DNA of 64,000 nt, taken from positions 2,728,001 to 2,792,000 of the forward strand of contig OZ220734.1 of the NCBI GenBank assembly GCA_965116945.1. The letters are read 5' to 3'. Below are positions 33,696 to 43,267 of this stretch, piece by piece. Source of the DNA: Plut-88900 sp965116945. Lineage in GTDB: Bacteria > Chloroflexota > Dehalococcoidia > Plut-88900. A program made the position numbers and the translations under genes. Under the pieces are notes generated by a model. The model was not told where the DNA came from, searched no databases, and saw only the letters and a list, made by a program, of their open reading frames with translations. Positions within the stretch are counted from its first letter, which is position 1; each line of letters begins with the position of its first letter.

Positions 33696-34847
33696 ATGAA
33701 ATTCGGCTACTTCGACACCCGGGTTGACCCCAACGGACACCGTCCCTACCACCAGCTAATCGACGACCTCCGCGAAGAGGTCGTCCTCTGCGAGCAGGCC
33801 GGCTTCCACTCCGCCTGGGTCGGCGAGCACCACATGGGCCCTGAGGGCATGGACCAGCTCCCCAACCCCGTCCTCATGTGCGCCGACCTCGCCTGCCGCA
33901 CCAGCCGCATCCGCCTTGGCCAGGGCGCTAACCTACTCCCCTATTGGCATCCCATCCGCCTCGCCGAGGACATCGCCATGCTCGACCAGATGACCAAGGG
34001 CCGCATCGATGTCGCTGTTGGCCGCGGTGTCCGCTCCCGAGAAGGCTCTGCTTTCCACCCCAACTCCGACCCCTCAAACCCCGACGCCAACCGTGAGCTC
34101 TTTGAAGAGACCCTGGACATATTGATCAACTCCTGGACCAATGACTTTTTCGCCCACTCTGGTCCCAACTACACCTTCCCCTCACCCGGCATCCACTGGA
34201 ATCACCCCCTCAGCCCCCCGGACCCCCGCTGGGCGGAGGGCGACCTCGTCACGAAGCTCCAGATGATCCCCAAACCCTACCAGAAACCCCACCCACCTCT
34301 CTGGCAGGTCACCGATACCGACCGCTCCATTCAGTTCGCCGCCGAGCGCGGTATGAAAGTCATCAACTGGCAGCCCACCCCCGCCCTCCTCAAGAAGAAA
34401 TTCCAGCTCTACGCCGACACCCGCTCCCGCGCCGAGGGCAGAACTTTCGCCTCCGGTGAAGACATTGCCCTTATGCGCACTACCTACATAGCCCCCACCA
34501 TGGAAGAAGCCCGCCGTGACGCCGAGGAAGGCGTCCTAATGACTTTCCGCTGGACCCAGAACCGACGCCCCCTCGTCAACTTCATGAATCCCGGCGAAGA
34601 AGTTCGCCCCGACATGACCCTCGACTGGGACCTCCTCTTCGACCGCAACCTCCTCATCGGCTCCCCCGAACACGTCGTCGAAAAGCTGGAGGAGCTTCAG
34701 GAGAGCATCGGCCTTCAGGAGTTGATGACCTACATGGCCATGCCCTATATCCCGCACTCCAAGGTTATGCGAAGCATCGAACTATTCGCCGAAAAGGTAT
34801 TGCCCCACTTCCAAAAGACCGCCCCCCACCCCGTTCACGCTTCTTGA
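33696..34847 (+). CDS. LLM-class flavin-dependent monooxygenase
   Basis: 383 residues of the bacterial luciferase alpha-like branch. SAWVGEHHMGPEG near residue 40, RLAEDIAMLDQMTKGRIDVAVGRG near residue 90 and the insertion and C-terminal helices match FMN-dependent monooxygenases. The final segment VMRSIELFAEKVLPHF recurs in the paralogue at 50826. The start at 33696 was chosen by homology of the first strand (KFGYFD); a longer frame upstream runs through repeat sequence. No ribosome binding site is visible, in line with a leaderless mRNA. Confidence 0.85.
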   Translation: MKFGYFDTRVDPNGHRPYHQLIDDLREEVVLCEQAGFHSAWVGEHHMGPEGMDQLPNPVLMCADLACRTSRIRLGQGANLLPYWHPIRLAEDIAMLDQMTKGRIDVAVGRGVRSREGSAFHPNSDPSNPDANRELFEETLDILINSWTNDFFAHSGPNYTFPSPGIHWNHPLSPPDPRWAEGDLVTKLQMIPKPYQKPHPPLWQVTDTDRSIQFAAERGMKVINWQPTPALLKKKFQLYADTRSRAEGRTFASGEDIALMRTTYIAPTMEEARRDAEEGVLMTFRWTQNRRPLVNFMNPGEEVRPDMTLDWDLLFDRNLLIGSPEHVVEKLEELQESIGLQELMTYMAMPYIPHSKVMRSIELFAEKVLPHFQKTAPHPVHAS

Positions 34848-34932
34848 GTATCCTCCTTATCCATGCTGTTCACACACGTTCGTATGTAAACGCGAACTGC
34901 AGCCCTTATTTTCCCCCCTTAAGGAGCCCCCA

Positions 34933-35865
34933 GTGAAAATCTTCGTCTCTGGTTCCCTCGCCTACGACCGAATCATGGACTTCCCGGGCCGCTTCGCCGA
35001 CCACATCATGCCCGACAAGCTCCACATGATTAACATCAGCTTCGCCGTAAACGGCATCGTCGAAAGGCCCGGCGGTACTGCCGGCAACATCGCCTACGCC
35101 CTCAAACTACTCGACGAAGACCCAACCATAGTCGCCTCAATCGGCCGTGACTACCACCCCTACTTCAAGTGGCTGGATGCCAAGGATCTGGACCGCAGTG
35201 CGGTCCACATTGTGGACCAGGAAGCCACCGCCTGCGCCCACATAATCACGGATATGGCCGACAACCAGATTACCGCATTCAACCCCGGTGCCATGGGCCA
35301 CCCCTCCCCCTTCCCCTTTGACTCCGCAAACCCCTCCGACTCCATTGCCATCATAGGCCCAGGCAACTTGGACGATATGATGGGTTACTCTGAACAGTTT
35401 CGAGCCCGGGGCATAAAGTACATATTCGACCCTGGCCAGTCCCTACCAATCTGGGACTCAAAGTCCCTCGCCCAAGCCATCCGCGGCTCTCATATCCTTA
35501 TTTCCAACGACTACGAACTTGCTCTCATCAAGGAAATGACGGGCCTCACCGACGAATCACTCCTACGCCTCACCGGCTCCATCATCACCACTAAGGGCGA
35601 GCACGGCTCCGTAATCGTTACCGACGAAGGCGAGACCCATATCCCTTCCATCTCCCGCCCCGAAACCCTCGTCGACCCCACCGGCGCCGGAGACGCCTAC
35701 CGTGGCGGTCTGATCAAGGGCCTTGTCGCTGGCCGATCCCTCGAACAGGCCTGCCGCCTCGGCACAACCTGTGCATCTTTCGCCATTGAAGTCCAGGGCA
35801 CCCAGGAATACACCTTCACGCCCGACCAGTTCCAGGAACGTCTGACAACCCACTTCCCCTCCTGA
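34933..35865 (+). CDS. PfkB-family carbohydrate/nucleoside kinase
   Basis: 310 residues, ribokinase fold. VSGSLAYDRIMDFPGRF at the N-terminus, ERPGGTAGNIAYAL near residue 43, and the catalytic DPTGAGDAYRGG near residue 250 are present. It resembles nucleoside (adenosine-like) kinases more than sugar kinases (inference). GTG start with AAGGAG seven bases upstream. It phosphorylates a ribose- or nucleoside-type substrate with ATP. It may be co-transcribed with the LLM gene 85 bases upstream. Confidence 0.85.
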   Translation: MKIFVSGSLAYDRIMDFPGRFADHIMPDKLHMINISFAVNGIVERPGGTAGNIAYALKLLDEDPTIVASIGRDYHPYFKWLDAKDLDRSAVHIVDQEATACAHIITDMADNQITAFNPGAMGHPSPFPFDSANPSDSIAIIGPGNLDDMMGYSEQFRARGIKYIFDPGQSLPIWDSKSLAQAIRGSHILISNDYELALIKEMTGLTDESLLRLTGSIITTKGEHGSVIVTDEGETHIPSISRPETLVDPTGAGDAYRGGLIKGLVAGRSLEQACRLGTTCASFAIEVQGTQEYTFTPDQFQERLTTHFPS

Positions 35866-35950
35866 CCCACCTTTCCGCTGTAATCCGAGCGCATCCTTCA
35901 TTGTCATCCAAAGGCTCCGCGAGGATTCTCAAAGGTTCCACAACTTCAAA

Positions 35951-35981
35951 GCCGCACGAAAGGCAAGGCCTGTCGTGCGGC
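35951..35981. terminator. Hairpin between convergent genes (candidate bidirectional terminator)
   Basis: GCCGCACGA pairs with TCGTGCGGC (9 bp), with AGGC/GCCT inside the loop. It lies between the convergent kinase and malate dehydrogenase genes. T-rich sequence follows on the minus strand only. Confidence 0.5.
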
Positions 35982-36015
35982 TCCTGTAATCTTAAGAGAG
36001 GGAAGCCGTAGGCAA

Positions 36016-36957
36016 TTACAAGGAAGCGTCCTGCGTCCTCATCGTCTCCACAAGTTGCTTCACCGCATCCGCAGAGTGGTCCAGCCCTGCCTTCTCCTCA
36101 TCCGAAAGCTCCAGTTCCACCACCTCCTCGATACCCTTCGCCCCCAGCTTGACCGGCACCCCGACATACAGACCGTCAATCCCAAACTCCCCTTCCAGGA
36201 ACGCTGCGCACGGAAGTATCCGCTTTTGGTCAAGCACTATCGAGTCCACCATCTGCACTATGGATGCTGAGGGAGCATAGAACGCGCTCCCGGCCTTCAG
36301 CAGTTTAACAATCTCGGCGCCCCCGTTCTGCGTACGCTGGACAATCTCCCCAATCCTGTCCGCGGAAAGTAACTCGGTAATCGGTATACCGGCCACGGTC
36401 GTCAACCGCACCAGCGGCACCATCGTGTCCCCATGACCCCCGAGCACATACGCCGACACGTCTTCAACGGAGGCGTTTAATTCCTGGGCCAGGAAAGTCC
36501 GAAACCGCGCTGTGTCCAGTATCCCAGCCATTCCGATAACCCGCTCCCGGGGCAGTCCGCTTCTTCTGAACGCCAGGTGCGCCATCGCATCCAGCGGATT
36601 ACTTACTACTATCAGGATACACTCCGGAGACTGTTCCACTACATTCCGCGTAACCTCTCCCACAATTTTCATGTTAGTGAACAGCAGGTCATCACGGCTC
36701 ATACCCGGCTTCCTGGGTATGCCAGCCGTAATAACCACTATGTCGGATCCCGCAGTCTCCCCGTAGGAATTAGTCCCGACTATCTGAGAGTCATATCCAA
36801 CTACCGGTCCCGCCTGAAGCATGTCCAACGCCTTGCCCTGCGGCAGACCCTCAACTATGTCCACCAAGACTATGTCTGCGTAGCCTTTTTCCAGGAGCCT
36901 CTGGGCGGTCGTCGCCCCGACGTTCCCCGCCCCGACTACCGTTATCTTCTTTCTCAT
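36016..36957 (-). CDS. mdh: Malate dehydrogenase
   Basis: 313 residues of the LDH-like MDH group. GAGNVGATTAQ binds NAD, DIVE gives the acidic residue after strand 2, RKPGMSRDDLL carries two substrate arginines with Arg in place of the lactate-specific Gln, and GGHGDTMVPL holds the catalytic His. Interconverts malate and oxaloacetate. Last gene of a minus-strand run with isocitrate dehydrogenase and the carboxyltransferase genes. Confidence 0.94.
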   Translation of the reverse strand: MRKKITVVGAGNVGATTAQRLLEKGYADIVLVDIVEGLPQGKALDMLQAGPVVGYDSQIVGTNSYGETAGSDIVVITAGIPRKPGMSRDDLLFTNMKIVGEVTRNVVEQSPECILIVVSNPLDAMAHLAFRRSGLPRERVIGMAGILDTARFRTFLAQELNASVEDVSAYVLGGHGDTMVPLVRLTTVAGIPITELLSADRIGEIVQRTQNGGAEIVKLLKAGSAFYAPSASIVQMVDSIVLDQKRILPCAAFLEGEFGIDGLYVGVPVKLGAKGIEEVVELELSDEEKAGLDHSADAVKQLVETMRTQDASL

Positions 36958-37063
36958 TTACCCTTTCCGACCTTCTCTATTTCTCTTGCCATGCTCCCAT
37001 CGTCGAGAGCGCGACACGCTATAGTCATCATTCTTCGTATTCGATCAGGCGAGAAGCCTGTTA

Positions 37064-38266
37064 CTAGGCGTAGACCAACTTCTCCCACTTGGACTCTAGA
37101 TCAGGATCGTTCACCGTGGATACCAGGTACTCACCAAACTCCTTGCCCGTGGCACCCGTGTCCCGACCCGTCATCACAAGCCGGCGCTCATACTGACCAC
37201 AAACGTCCAGGGCCTTGTTCAGCTTTTGTCCCAATTCACGATACCCGATGTGCTCCATCAGCATCGCACCGGCCCTGATCATCGAGCTCGGGTCTGCGTA
37301 CTTAGCCCGACCCGTCTTAACCATCCTCGGCGCACTTCCGTGGATCGCCTCGAACATAGCGTACTCGTCCCCGACGTTCGCACTCCCTGCCGTCCCGACG
37401 CCTCCCTGCATCTCCGCCGCCTCATCGGTCAGGATGTCCCCATATAGGTTAGGCAAAACCAGCACCTGGAAGTTCTGTCGACGCTTCGGGTCGATCAGCT
37501 TGGCCGTCATGATGTCGATGTACCAGCCTTCCCAGTCAATGTCCGGGTAGTCCTTTGCCACTTCCCGCGCCATGTCTAGGAATTTGCCATCCGTGGTCTT
37601 CACCACATTGGCCTTCGTCACTACCGTCACGTTGTCTTTGCCGTTATTCTTTGCATACCTGAACGCCGCATCGATGATCCGCCGGGACCCGGGGCTCGTG
37701 ATCACCTTGAAATCTACCGCCAGGTCATCCGTCACGTTCACTCCCATCGTCCCAACCGCATACATGTCCTCGGTATTTTCCCGGAAGAACGTCCAGTCGA
37801 TCCCTTCCTTGGGGATACGCACAGGCCGAATGTTGGCGTAGAGGTCAAGTTCCTTCCTCATCGCCACGTTGCAGCTCTCGATATTCGGCCATTCATCGCC
37901 CTTTTCCGGTGTGGTAGTCGGGCCCTTCAACGTGACGTGGCATTCTTTAATCGCCGCCAGTACGTCGTCGGGTATCGCCTTGAGGTGGGCCGCCCTGTTC
38001 TCAATCGTCAGCCCCTCCAGCACCCGAAACTCAACCTTGCCAGCCGATACCGCATCGGAAAGCAGCTTCTCTAAGACTATCTGCGCCTCCTCGGCTATGA
38101 ACGGCCCGATACCGTCACCCCCCAATATCCCTATAACCACCTTGTCCAGCTTTGTATAGTCCGTTCGTACTGAGCCGCTCTTGATCCGCTCTACCCTCGC
38201 CAACTGCTGTTCCAGCATCGTCGCAAACTGCTCTTGCGCCTTCTCTATGACCTTTGCGTCCGGCAA
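37064..38266 (-). CDS. icd: Isocitrate dehydrogenase (isocitrate/isopropylmalate family)
   Basis: 400 residues. GILGGDGIGPFIAEEA begins the fold; the substrate loop near KGPTTTPEKGDEW, ANIRPVR, RENTEDMYAVG and the metal-binding LPNLYGDILTDEAAE are present, followed by EAIHGSAPRM. Cofactor choice is not certain from sequence. The start is TTG at 38266 with AAGGGGG upstream. Oxidises isocitrate to 2-oxoglutarate, the substrate also used by menD. It lies 106 bases upstream of mdh. Confidence 0.9.
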   Translation of the reverse strand: MPDAKVIEKAQEQFATMLEQQLARVERIKSGSVRTDYTKLDKVVIGILGGDGIGPFIAEEAQIVLEKLLSDAVSAGKVEFRVLEGLTIENRAAHLKAIPDDVLAAIKECHVTLKGPTTTPEKGDEWPNIESCNVAMRKELDLYANIRPVRIPKEGIDWTFFRENTEDMYAVGTMGVNVTDDLAVDFKVITSPGSRRIIDAAFRYAKNNGKDNVTVVTKANVVKTTDGKFLDMAREVAKDYPDIDWEGWYIDIMTAKLIDPKRRQNFQVLVLPNLYGDILTDEAAEMQGGVGTAGSANVGDEYAMFEAIHGSAPRMVKTGRAKYADPSSMIRAGAMLMEHIGYRELGQKLNKALDVCGQYERRLVMTGRDTGATGKEFGEYLVSTVNDPDLESKWEKLVYA

Positions 38267-38344
38267 CGTTTTGTCCCCCTTCTTTTGTTGGGCCTCGCCC
38301 TCTGGTTTATGCTGCTTTTTGTCTGTATTGCTTTCTGTCTCTAC

Positions 38345-40660
38345 CTACCCTATCAGGGCCAGCACGTCTCCCTTGCCCACAACCTGTCCCGCACTGCAAG
38401 GCAGAGAAAGCACCTTGCCGTCTACCGGCGACGGAAGAGAATTCTCCATCTTCATCGTCTCGATAAGTATCACCGCCTCACCGGCCTTCACCTCTACTCC
38501 TTCATCCACCAAGTTCCTGATTACGGTTCCAGGCATGGGTGCGACTATAGCCGTCCCCTCCCCCGAATCCCCACCTGTTGAAACCGCTGCGGCAGGTGTC
38601 GGAGCCGTAGGCGTCTCAGCACGTGCCGGAGGCGGAGGAGTAGCGGGAGTCGCAGCACGCGCTGTAGGTGGGGGAGTCGCAGGCGTCGGAGCACTCTCCC
38701 GCGCAGAGCCTTCTATCTCCACCAACACCGCCCCCTTCCCCACCGCTTGACCCGCTTGGCACGGAAGTGAGATTACCTTGCCATCTACCGGCGAAGGCAG
38801 GGAATTCTCCATCTTCATCGTCTCGATGAGTACAACCGCTTCCCCTGCCTTAACCTCCTGGCCTTCTTCAACGAGGTACCTGATTACCGTACCCGGCATT
38901 GGGGACACGATAGTCCCATTTCCACCGGACGTAGCCGATGACACAGGCGCTGGCGGCGGTGGAGGCGCGGCTGCCGCAGGACGCCTGGCCGGGCTAGCCG
39001 CCCGAGCCGGCATGGGCGCCGGCGGTGGTGCCTGGGGTCGCAGCCTGTTGGGCACGGATGCCACTGTAGCCCCTCCCGACGACGGCTCTATTACAACATT
39101 GAACTGTTCATCATCCACCCACACGGTATATGACCGCCGGCCCCGACCTCCGGGGCCGGTATCACTGCCTTGCGATGTCAACTTACCCTCCTTGACGTCC
39201 TTTATTAGTCTATCCTCCGCCTCCACTTCCTCCAATGTTTTCGGTTTCACCGATTCCGGTGCTTTTTCAACTCCATACTTCCATTTCAGGAACTGCTTCC
39301 CAGTGGAAGGGAACAGAGCATACGTAAGTATATCCTCTTCGTTCTTCGCTAGCTCCCCCACCCCCCGCCTCGCACCGTCCATTTCTCCCTTCATACTATC
39401 CGCCGGCCGCTTGCTCACGGGCGTTTGTCCATTCGGGTAGTCCTTAAGTATGAGCTTCACTAGCTTCGGGTCAATAGGTGCAGGCGGTTGCCCATATAGC
39501 CCATAGACATAGTCCTTCACCTGATTAGAAATCGCCTTGTACCGCCCGAAAAGCACATTTTGCACAGCCTGAGTCCCGATAATCTGGCTAGTTGGCGTCA
39601 CCAGAGGAGGATATCCAAGGTCCGCCCTGGTCTGTGCCAGTTCTTCCTGAACTTCCCCCAGCCTGTCCAACGCGTCTGCCAGCCTTAGTTGCGACACCAG
39701 GTTGCTTAACATACCTCCCGGCACTTGGTGCTGTATCACGGACGTGTCCGTCACCGCCAACCTGTCGGTGCGCAAATACTCCCGGTATTTCGGAAACACA
39801 GACTCTAGATGATCACAGACAGCCTGAGCCTCAGTAGTGTCGAGTTCGGGTGAACGCTCGGTGCCGTGCAGTGCTGCCAGCATCGACTCCATAGACGGGT
39901 GTGAAGACCTCATCGCCAGCGGAGAAAGTGACGTGTCCAGCACATCAACTCCAGCCTCTATAGCCTTCAACGCCGACATCGAGGCCATCCCGCTTGTGTG
40001 ATGGCTGTGCAGTTGCACAGGAACATCCAGCGTTTCCTTCAGCGCACTCACCAGGTCATACGCATCATAGGGGCTCAGCAGGCCACTCATATCCTTGATG
40101 CATATGCTGTCTGCACCCATTTCCCGGAATGTCTTGGCCTTTTCTACGTAGTAGTCCAGTGTATACACCGGCCCCCCGAGCCTTGACTCCGTAATCGTAT
40201 AGCTCAGCGCACCCTGTATATGCTTTCCAGCCTCGCTGATCGCTGCAAAGGACGCCTCCATGTTCCGCTCATCATTCAGCGCGTCGAACACACGGAAAAT
40301 GTCTACCCCCGCCTCCGCTGCTGTTAAGATGAATGCTCTCACCACGTCGTCCGGATAATTCCGGTACCCGACAAGGTTCTGACCTCTAAGCAGCATCTGG
40401 AGAGGCGTCTTGTGCGCCAGCTTTTTGAACGCCTTAAGTCGCTCCCACGGGTCTTCATTCAGAAATCTGTGCGCAACGTCGAACGTAGCCCCACCCCACA
40501 CCTCCAGTGAATGAAAACCCATGTTGTCCAGCTTTTCCACCACCGGCGTCATATCCTCCGTACGCAGCCTTGTGGCCAATATCGATTGGTGGCCGTCCCG
40601 GAGGGTGACGTCGGTTATCCGTAATCGTGTCTTGACGTTGGAATCAGCTGGTTCTGGCAT
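38345..40660 (-). CDS. Pyruvate/oxaloacetate carboxyltransferase (5S/OadA-like) with two biotinyl domains
   Basis: 771 residues. Residues 10-480 form a DRE-TIM carboxyltransferase plus conserved C-terminal domain: DVTLRDGHQS near 18, the Lys in CIKDMSG, and LHSHHTSG metal histidines. Two biotinyl-carrier domains follow, each with ETMKMEN: biotinylated Lys at about 616 and 737, separated by an Ala/Pro/Thr-rich linker. One such domain is usual in OadA, PycB and transcarboxylase 1.3S, so the tandem pair is odd. The start at 40660 follows the upstream gene's stop by 20 bases; the frame further upstream overlaps that gene. No biotin carboxylase gene is in the window. Alternatives are oxaloacetate decarboxylase alpha or pyruvate carboxylase subunit B. 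Confidence 0.88.
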   Translation of the reverse strand: MPEPADSNVKTRLRITDVTLRDGHQSILATRLRTEDMTPVVEKLDNMGFHSLEVWGGATFDVAHRFLNEDPWERLKAFKKLAHKTPLQMLLRGQNLVGYRNYPDDVVRAFILTAAEAGVDIFRVFDALNDERNMEASFAAISEAGKHIQGALSYTITESRLGGPVYTLDYYVEKAKTFREMGADSICIKDMSGLLSPYDAYDLVSALKETLDVPVQLHSHHTSGMASMSALKAIEAGVDVLDTSLSPLAMRSSHPSMESMLAALHGTERSPELDTTEAQAVCDHLESVFPKYREYLRTDRLAVTDTSVIQHQVPGGMLSNLVSQLRLADALDRLGEVQEELAQTRADLGYPPLVTPTSQIIGTQAVQNVLFGRYKAISNQVKDYVYGLYGQPPAPIDPKLVKLILKDYPNGQTPVSKRPADSMKGEMDGARRGVGELAKNEEDILTYALFPSTGKQFLKWKYGVEKAPESVKPKTLEEVEAEDRLIKDVKEGKLTSQGSDTGPGGRGRRSYTVWVDDEQFNVVIEPSSGGATVASVPNRLRPQAPPPAPMPARAASPARRPAAAAPPPPPAPVSSATSGGNGTIVSPMPGTVIRYLVEEGQEVKAGEAVVLIETMKMENSLPSPVDGKVISLPCQAGQAVGKGAVLVEIEGSARESAPTPATPPPTARAATPATPPPPARAETPTAPTPAAAVSTGGDSGEGTAIVAPMPGTVIRNLVDEGVEVKAGEAVILIETMKMENSLPSPVDGKVLSLPCSAGQVVGKGDVLALIG

Positions 40661-40680
40661 TTCGGGCTCGGGTGCACGGA

Positions 40681-42228
40681 TTACAGGGGTATGTTTCCGT
40701 GCTTCCTCGGCAGCGGCGTCACCTTCTTGTTCTCCAGCATTCGCAGTGCCGATAGGATTTTGGGGCGCGTCTCTGCTGGATCTATAACGTCGTCTACAAA
40801 CCCTCTGGAAGAAGCCTGGTAAGGGTTGTTGAAATTCTCTTCGTAGTCTCGGATCAACTTGGCCCGGGTCTCCTCGGGCGTCTCCGAAGCCCGGATCTCC
40901 CTCCGAGAAATAATGTTCACCGCCCCACTCGCCCCCATAACCGCAATCTCCGCTGAGGGCCACGCATAATTGATGTCACCACCTACGTGTTTGCTGCTCA
41001 TCACTATATAAGCGCCACCGTAGGCCTTACGCGTTATAACCGTGACCTTGGGCACCGTAGCCTCGGAGTACGCAAATATCAGCTTTGCCCCGTGTCTTAT
41101 GATCCCGCCATGCTCCTGCTCAATACCCGGCATGAATCCCGGAACATCCACAAACGTCACTATCGGTATCGAAAATGCATCGCAGAAGCGCACGAATCTT
41201 GCTGCTTTCTGAGATGCCGCTATATCAATCACCCCCGACAGATGAGACGGCTGCTGGGCTACCACCCCCACCACCCCACCTCCAATCCGCCCAAACCCCA
41301 CCACCATGTTCCGTGCATACAACTCGGATACTTCCAGGAATTCCCCGTCATCCACCACCCGTCCAATCACTTCCTTGATGTCATACGGCTTGCTCGGGTC
41401 CTCCGGCACAACCTCCCGCAACGATTGGTCCGTCTCACTGGGGTCCCCGCTGAACTCACTGCTCGGCGGCCTGCCGTCCGCACTTGAAGGCAAAAACCCG
41501 AGAAGCCTGCGCACCCCGTCCATGCACTCCTTCTCGTTCCCGTACATGAACTGCGCTACGCCGCTCTTGGCCGCATTGCTGTACGCTCCACCCAACTCTT
41601 CGTGCGTAACCACCTCCCCAGTCACCGTCTTCACCACGTCCGGGCCTGTGATGTACATCTGCCCAAGGCCTTCCACCATAAAGGTGAAATCAGTTATCGC
41701 CGGTGAATATACCGCCCCTCCCGCGGCCGGCCCCACTATTACCGATATCTGGGGTATCACCCCCGATGCCTGCGTCGTCTTGTACAGGATGTCTCCCACC
41801 GCCTTCAGGCTGACCACCCCCTCCTGAATCCTAGCCCCTCCCGAATCGTTGATCGCGATCAATGGCGCTCTGTTGCTTATTGCCAAGTCCATGACCTTAC
41901 ATGTCTTCTCCCCCACCACCTCCGAGATAGACCCTCCGAACACCGTGAAGTCTTGCGAGCAGACAAACACCGTGCGGCCATCCACCTTCCCGTATCCGGT
42001 GACGATCGCATCCCCCATAAACACTCTGCCCTCGAGCCCGAACTCCGTCGCCCTATGGGTCACAAATGGGTCAAGCTCATTGAACGTTCCGGGGTCAGTC
42101 AGCAGGTCAATCCGCTCTCGAGCGGTTAGCTTGCCCTTCGCGTGTTGACGCTCTATGGAATTCAGTCCGCCACCAAGCCGACTCTGGTCTCTTAGCTCTA
42201 CCAGTTTTTCCAGCTTGTTGTTGGGCAT
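40681..42228 (-). CDS. Acyl-CoA carboxyltransferase (propionyl-/methylmalonyl-CoA, 12S or PccB-like)
   Basis: 515 residues, the normal length for PccB/12S. KLVELRDQSRLGGG, RQHAKGKLTARERIDLL, the first oxyanion region INDSGGARIQEGV, and the second GFMPGIEQEHGGIIRHGAK with KAYGGAYIVMSS are all typical. It moves carboxylate between biotin and propionyl-CoA. Paired with the biotin-bearing subunit it could form a methylmalonyl-CoA:pyruvate transcarboxylase, or act with a distant biotin carboxylase as propionyl-CoA carboxylase. AGAGGA precedes two adjacent ATGs; 42228 is the better spaced. Confidence 0.9.
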   Translation of the reverse strand: MPNNKLEKLVELRDQSRLGGGLNSIERQHAKGKLTARERIDLLTDPGTFNELDPFVTHRATEFGLEGRVFMGDAIVTGYGKVDGRTVFVCSQDFTVFGGSISEVVGEKTCKVMDLAISNRAPLIAINDSGGARIQEGVVSLKAVGDILYKTTQASGVIPQISVIVGPAAGGAVYSPAITDFTFMVEGLGQMYITGPDVVKTVTGEVVTHEELGGAYSNAAKSGVAQFMYGNEKECMDGVRRLLGFLPSSADGRPPSSEFSGDPSETDQSLREVVPEDPSKPYDIKEVIGRVVDDGEFLEVSELYARNMVVGFGRIGGGVVGVVAQQPSHLSGVIDIAASQKAARFVRFCDAFSIPIVTFVDVPGFMPGIEQEHGGIIRHGAKLIFAYSEATVPKVTVITRKAYGGAYIVMSSKHVGGDINYAWPSAEIAVMGASGAVNIISRREIRASETPEETRAKLIRDYEENFNNPYQASSRGFVDDVIDPAETRPKILSALRMLENKKVTPLPRKHGNIPL

Positions 42229-42407
42229 CATTCCTCTTGCAAATCCTGCCGCGTAGTACTCGAAAGTGGCAAAAGTGTGGGGGGTGAACTGGGCAATTAC
42301 CCGTCTTTCCGGCCCGCCGAATGCTACCAGATTACGCCTACCCATACAACCTGAACCCCCTCGCCCGACACCAAGTGCTAAAATTGAATCAAAGGTAATA
42401 TCCAACC

Positions 42408-43265
42408 ATGACCAGCGCACCCGCCAACACAATTGCCCGTCCCCACCCCACCCCCTTCGCCTGGGGTACCCGGACCTTTGTAATGGGCATCATAAACGTC
42501 ACCCCCGACTCCTTCTCCGGAGATGGCCTTGGAGATGATGTGGCCTCCGCCGTGGATCAGGGTTTGAAGTTCGAAGAACTCGGTGCTGACATGCTGGATG
42601 TTGGCGGTCAGTCCACTCGACCCGGCCACACCCCCGTCTCCGAGCAAGATGAGTTGCTCCGCATCCTACCCGTAGTAAAATCACTCGCCCCTCGCACAAA
42701 CCTCCCCATCAGCATTGACACTTTCTATGCCCGTGTCGCCTCCGAAGCCCTGGACGCCGGAGCATCCATTATCAATGACCAGTGGGCCCTCCGCCGTGAC
42801 CCGGAAATGGCTCCTCTAGCCGCACAGGCACGGGTCCCCGTGGTTCTTATGCACAACCAGGCCGACACCGATTACCATGACTTCATACCCGATGTCAGGG
42901 CCAGCCTCGCCTCCAGTGTGGAAAATGCCGTAGAAGCCGGCGTCAGACTGGAGGACATCATAATTGACCCCGGACTCGGCTTCGGCAAGACCCTTGCACA
43001 CAACCTGGAAGTCGTCCGCAGGCTCTCAGAGCTGAAGGGCATTGCTCCTGCCATACTTGTCGGCCCCTCCCGAAAGTCCATGATCGGCCGCACACTCGAC
43101 CTTCCCGCTGATCAACGACTCGAAGGTACGGCTGCCGTTGTTGCCTTATGCATCGCCAACGGCGCAGACATCGCCCGAGTCCACGATGTCCAGGCTATGG
43201 TGCGCGTCTCTCGCATGGCCGATGCCATAGTCAGGCCTCCTACCCATGCCCGGGAAGCGGTGTAG
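42408..43265 (+). CDS. folP: Dihydropteroate synthase
   Basis: 285 residues, TIM barrel. MGIINVTPDSFSGDG near residue 25, DVGGQSTRPG near residue 63, the SIDT and LMHNQ segments, DPGLGFGKT and GPSRKSMIG loops, and a final RVHDV are the FolP landmarks. It joins p-aminobenzoate to hydroxymethyl-dihydropterin diphosphate. The folate product would serve the THF-dependent GcvT/DmdA-like protein at 61196. It is followed by folK after 2 bases. Confidence 0.94.
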   Translation: MTSAPANTIARPHPTPFAWGTRTFVMGIINVTPDSFSGDGLGDDVASAVDQGLKFEELGADMLDVGGQSTRPGHTPVSEQDELLRILPVVKSLAPRTNLPISIDTFYARVASEALDAGASIINDQWALRRDPEMAPLAAQARVPVVLMHNQADTDYHDFIPDVRASLASSVENAVEAGVRLEDIIIDPGLGFGKTLAHNLEVVRRLSELKGIAPAILVGPSRKSMIGRTLDLPADQRLEGTAAVVALCIANGADIARVHDVQAMVRVSRMADAIVRPPTHAREAV

Positions 43266-43267
43266 TC

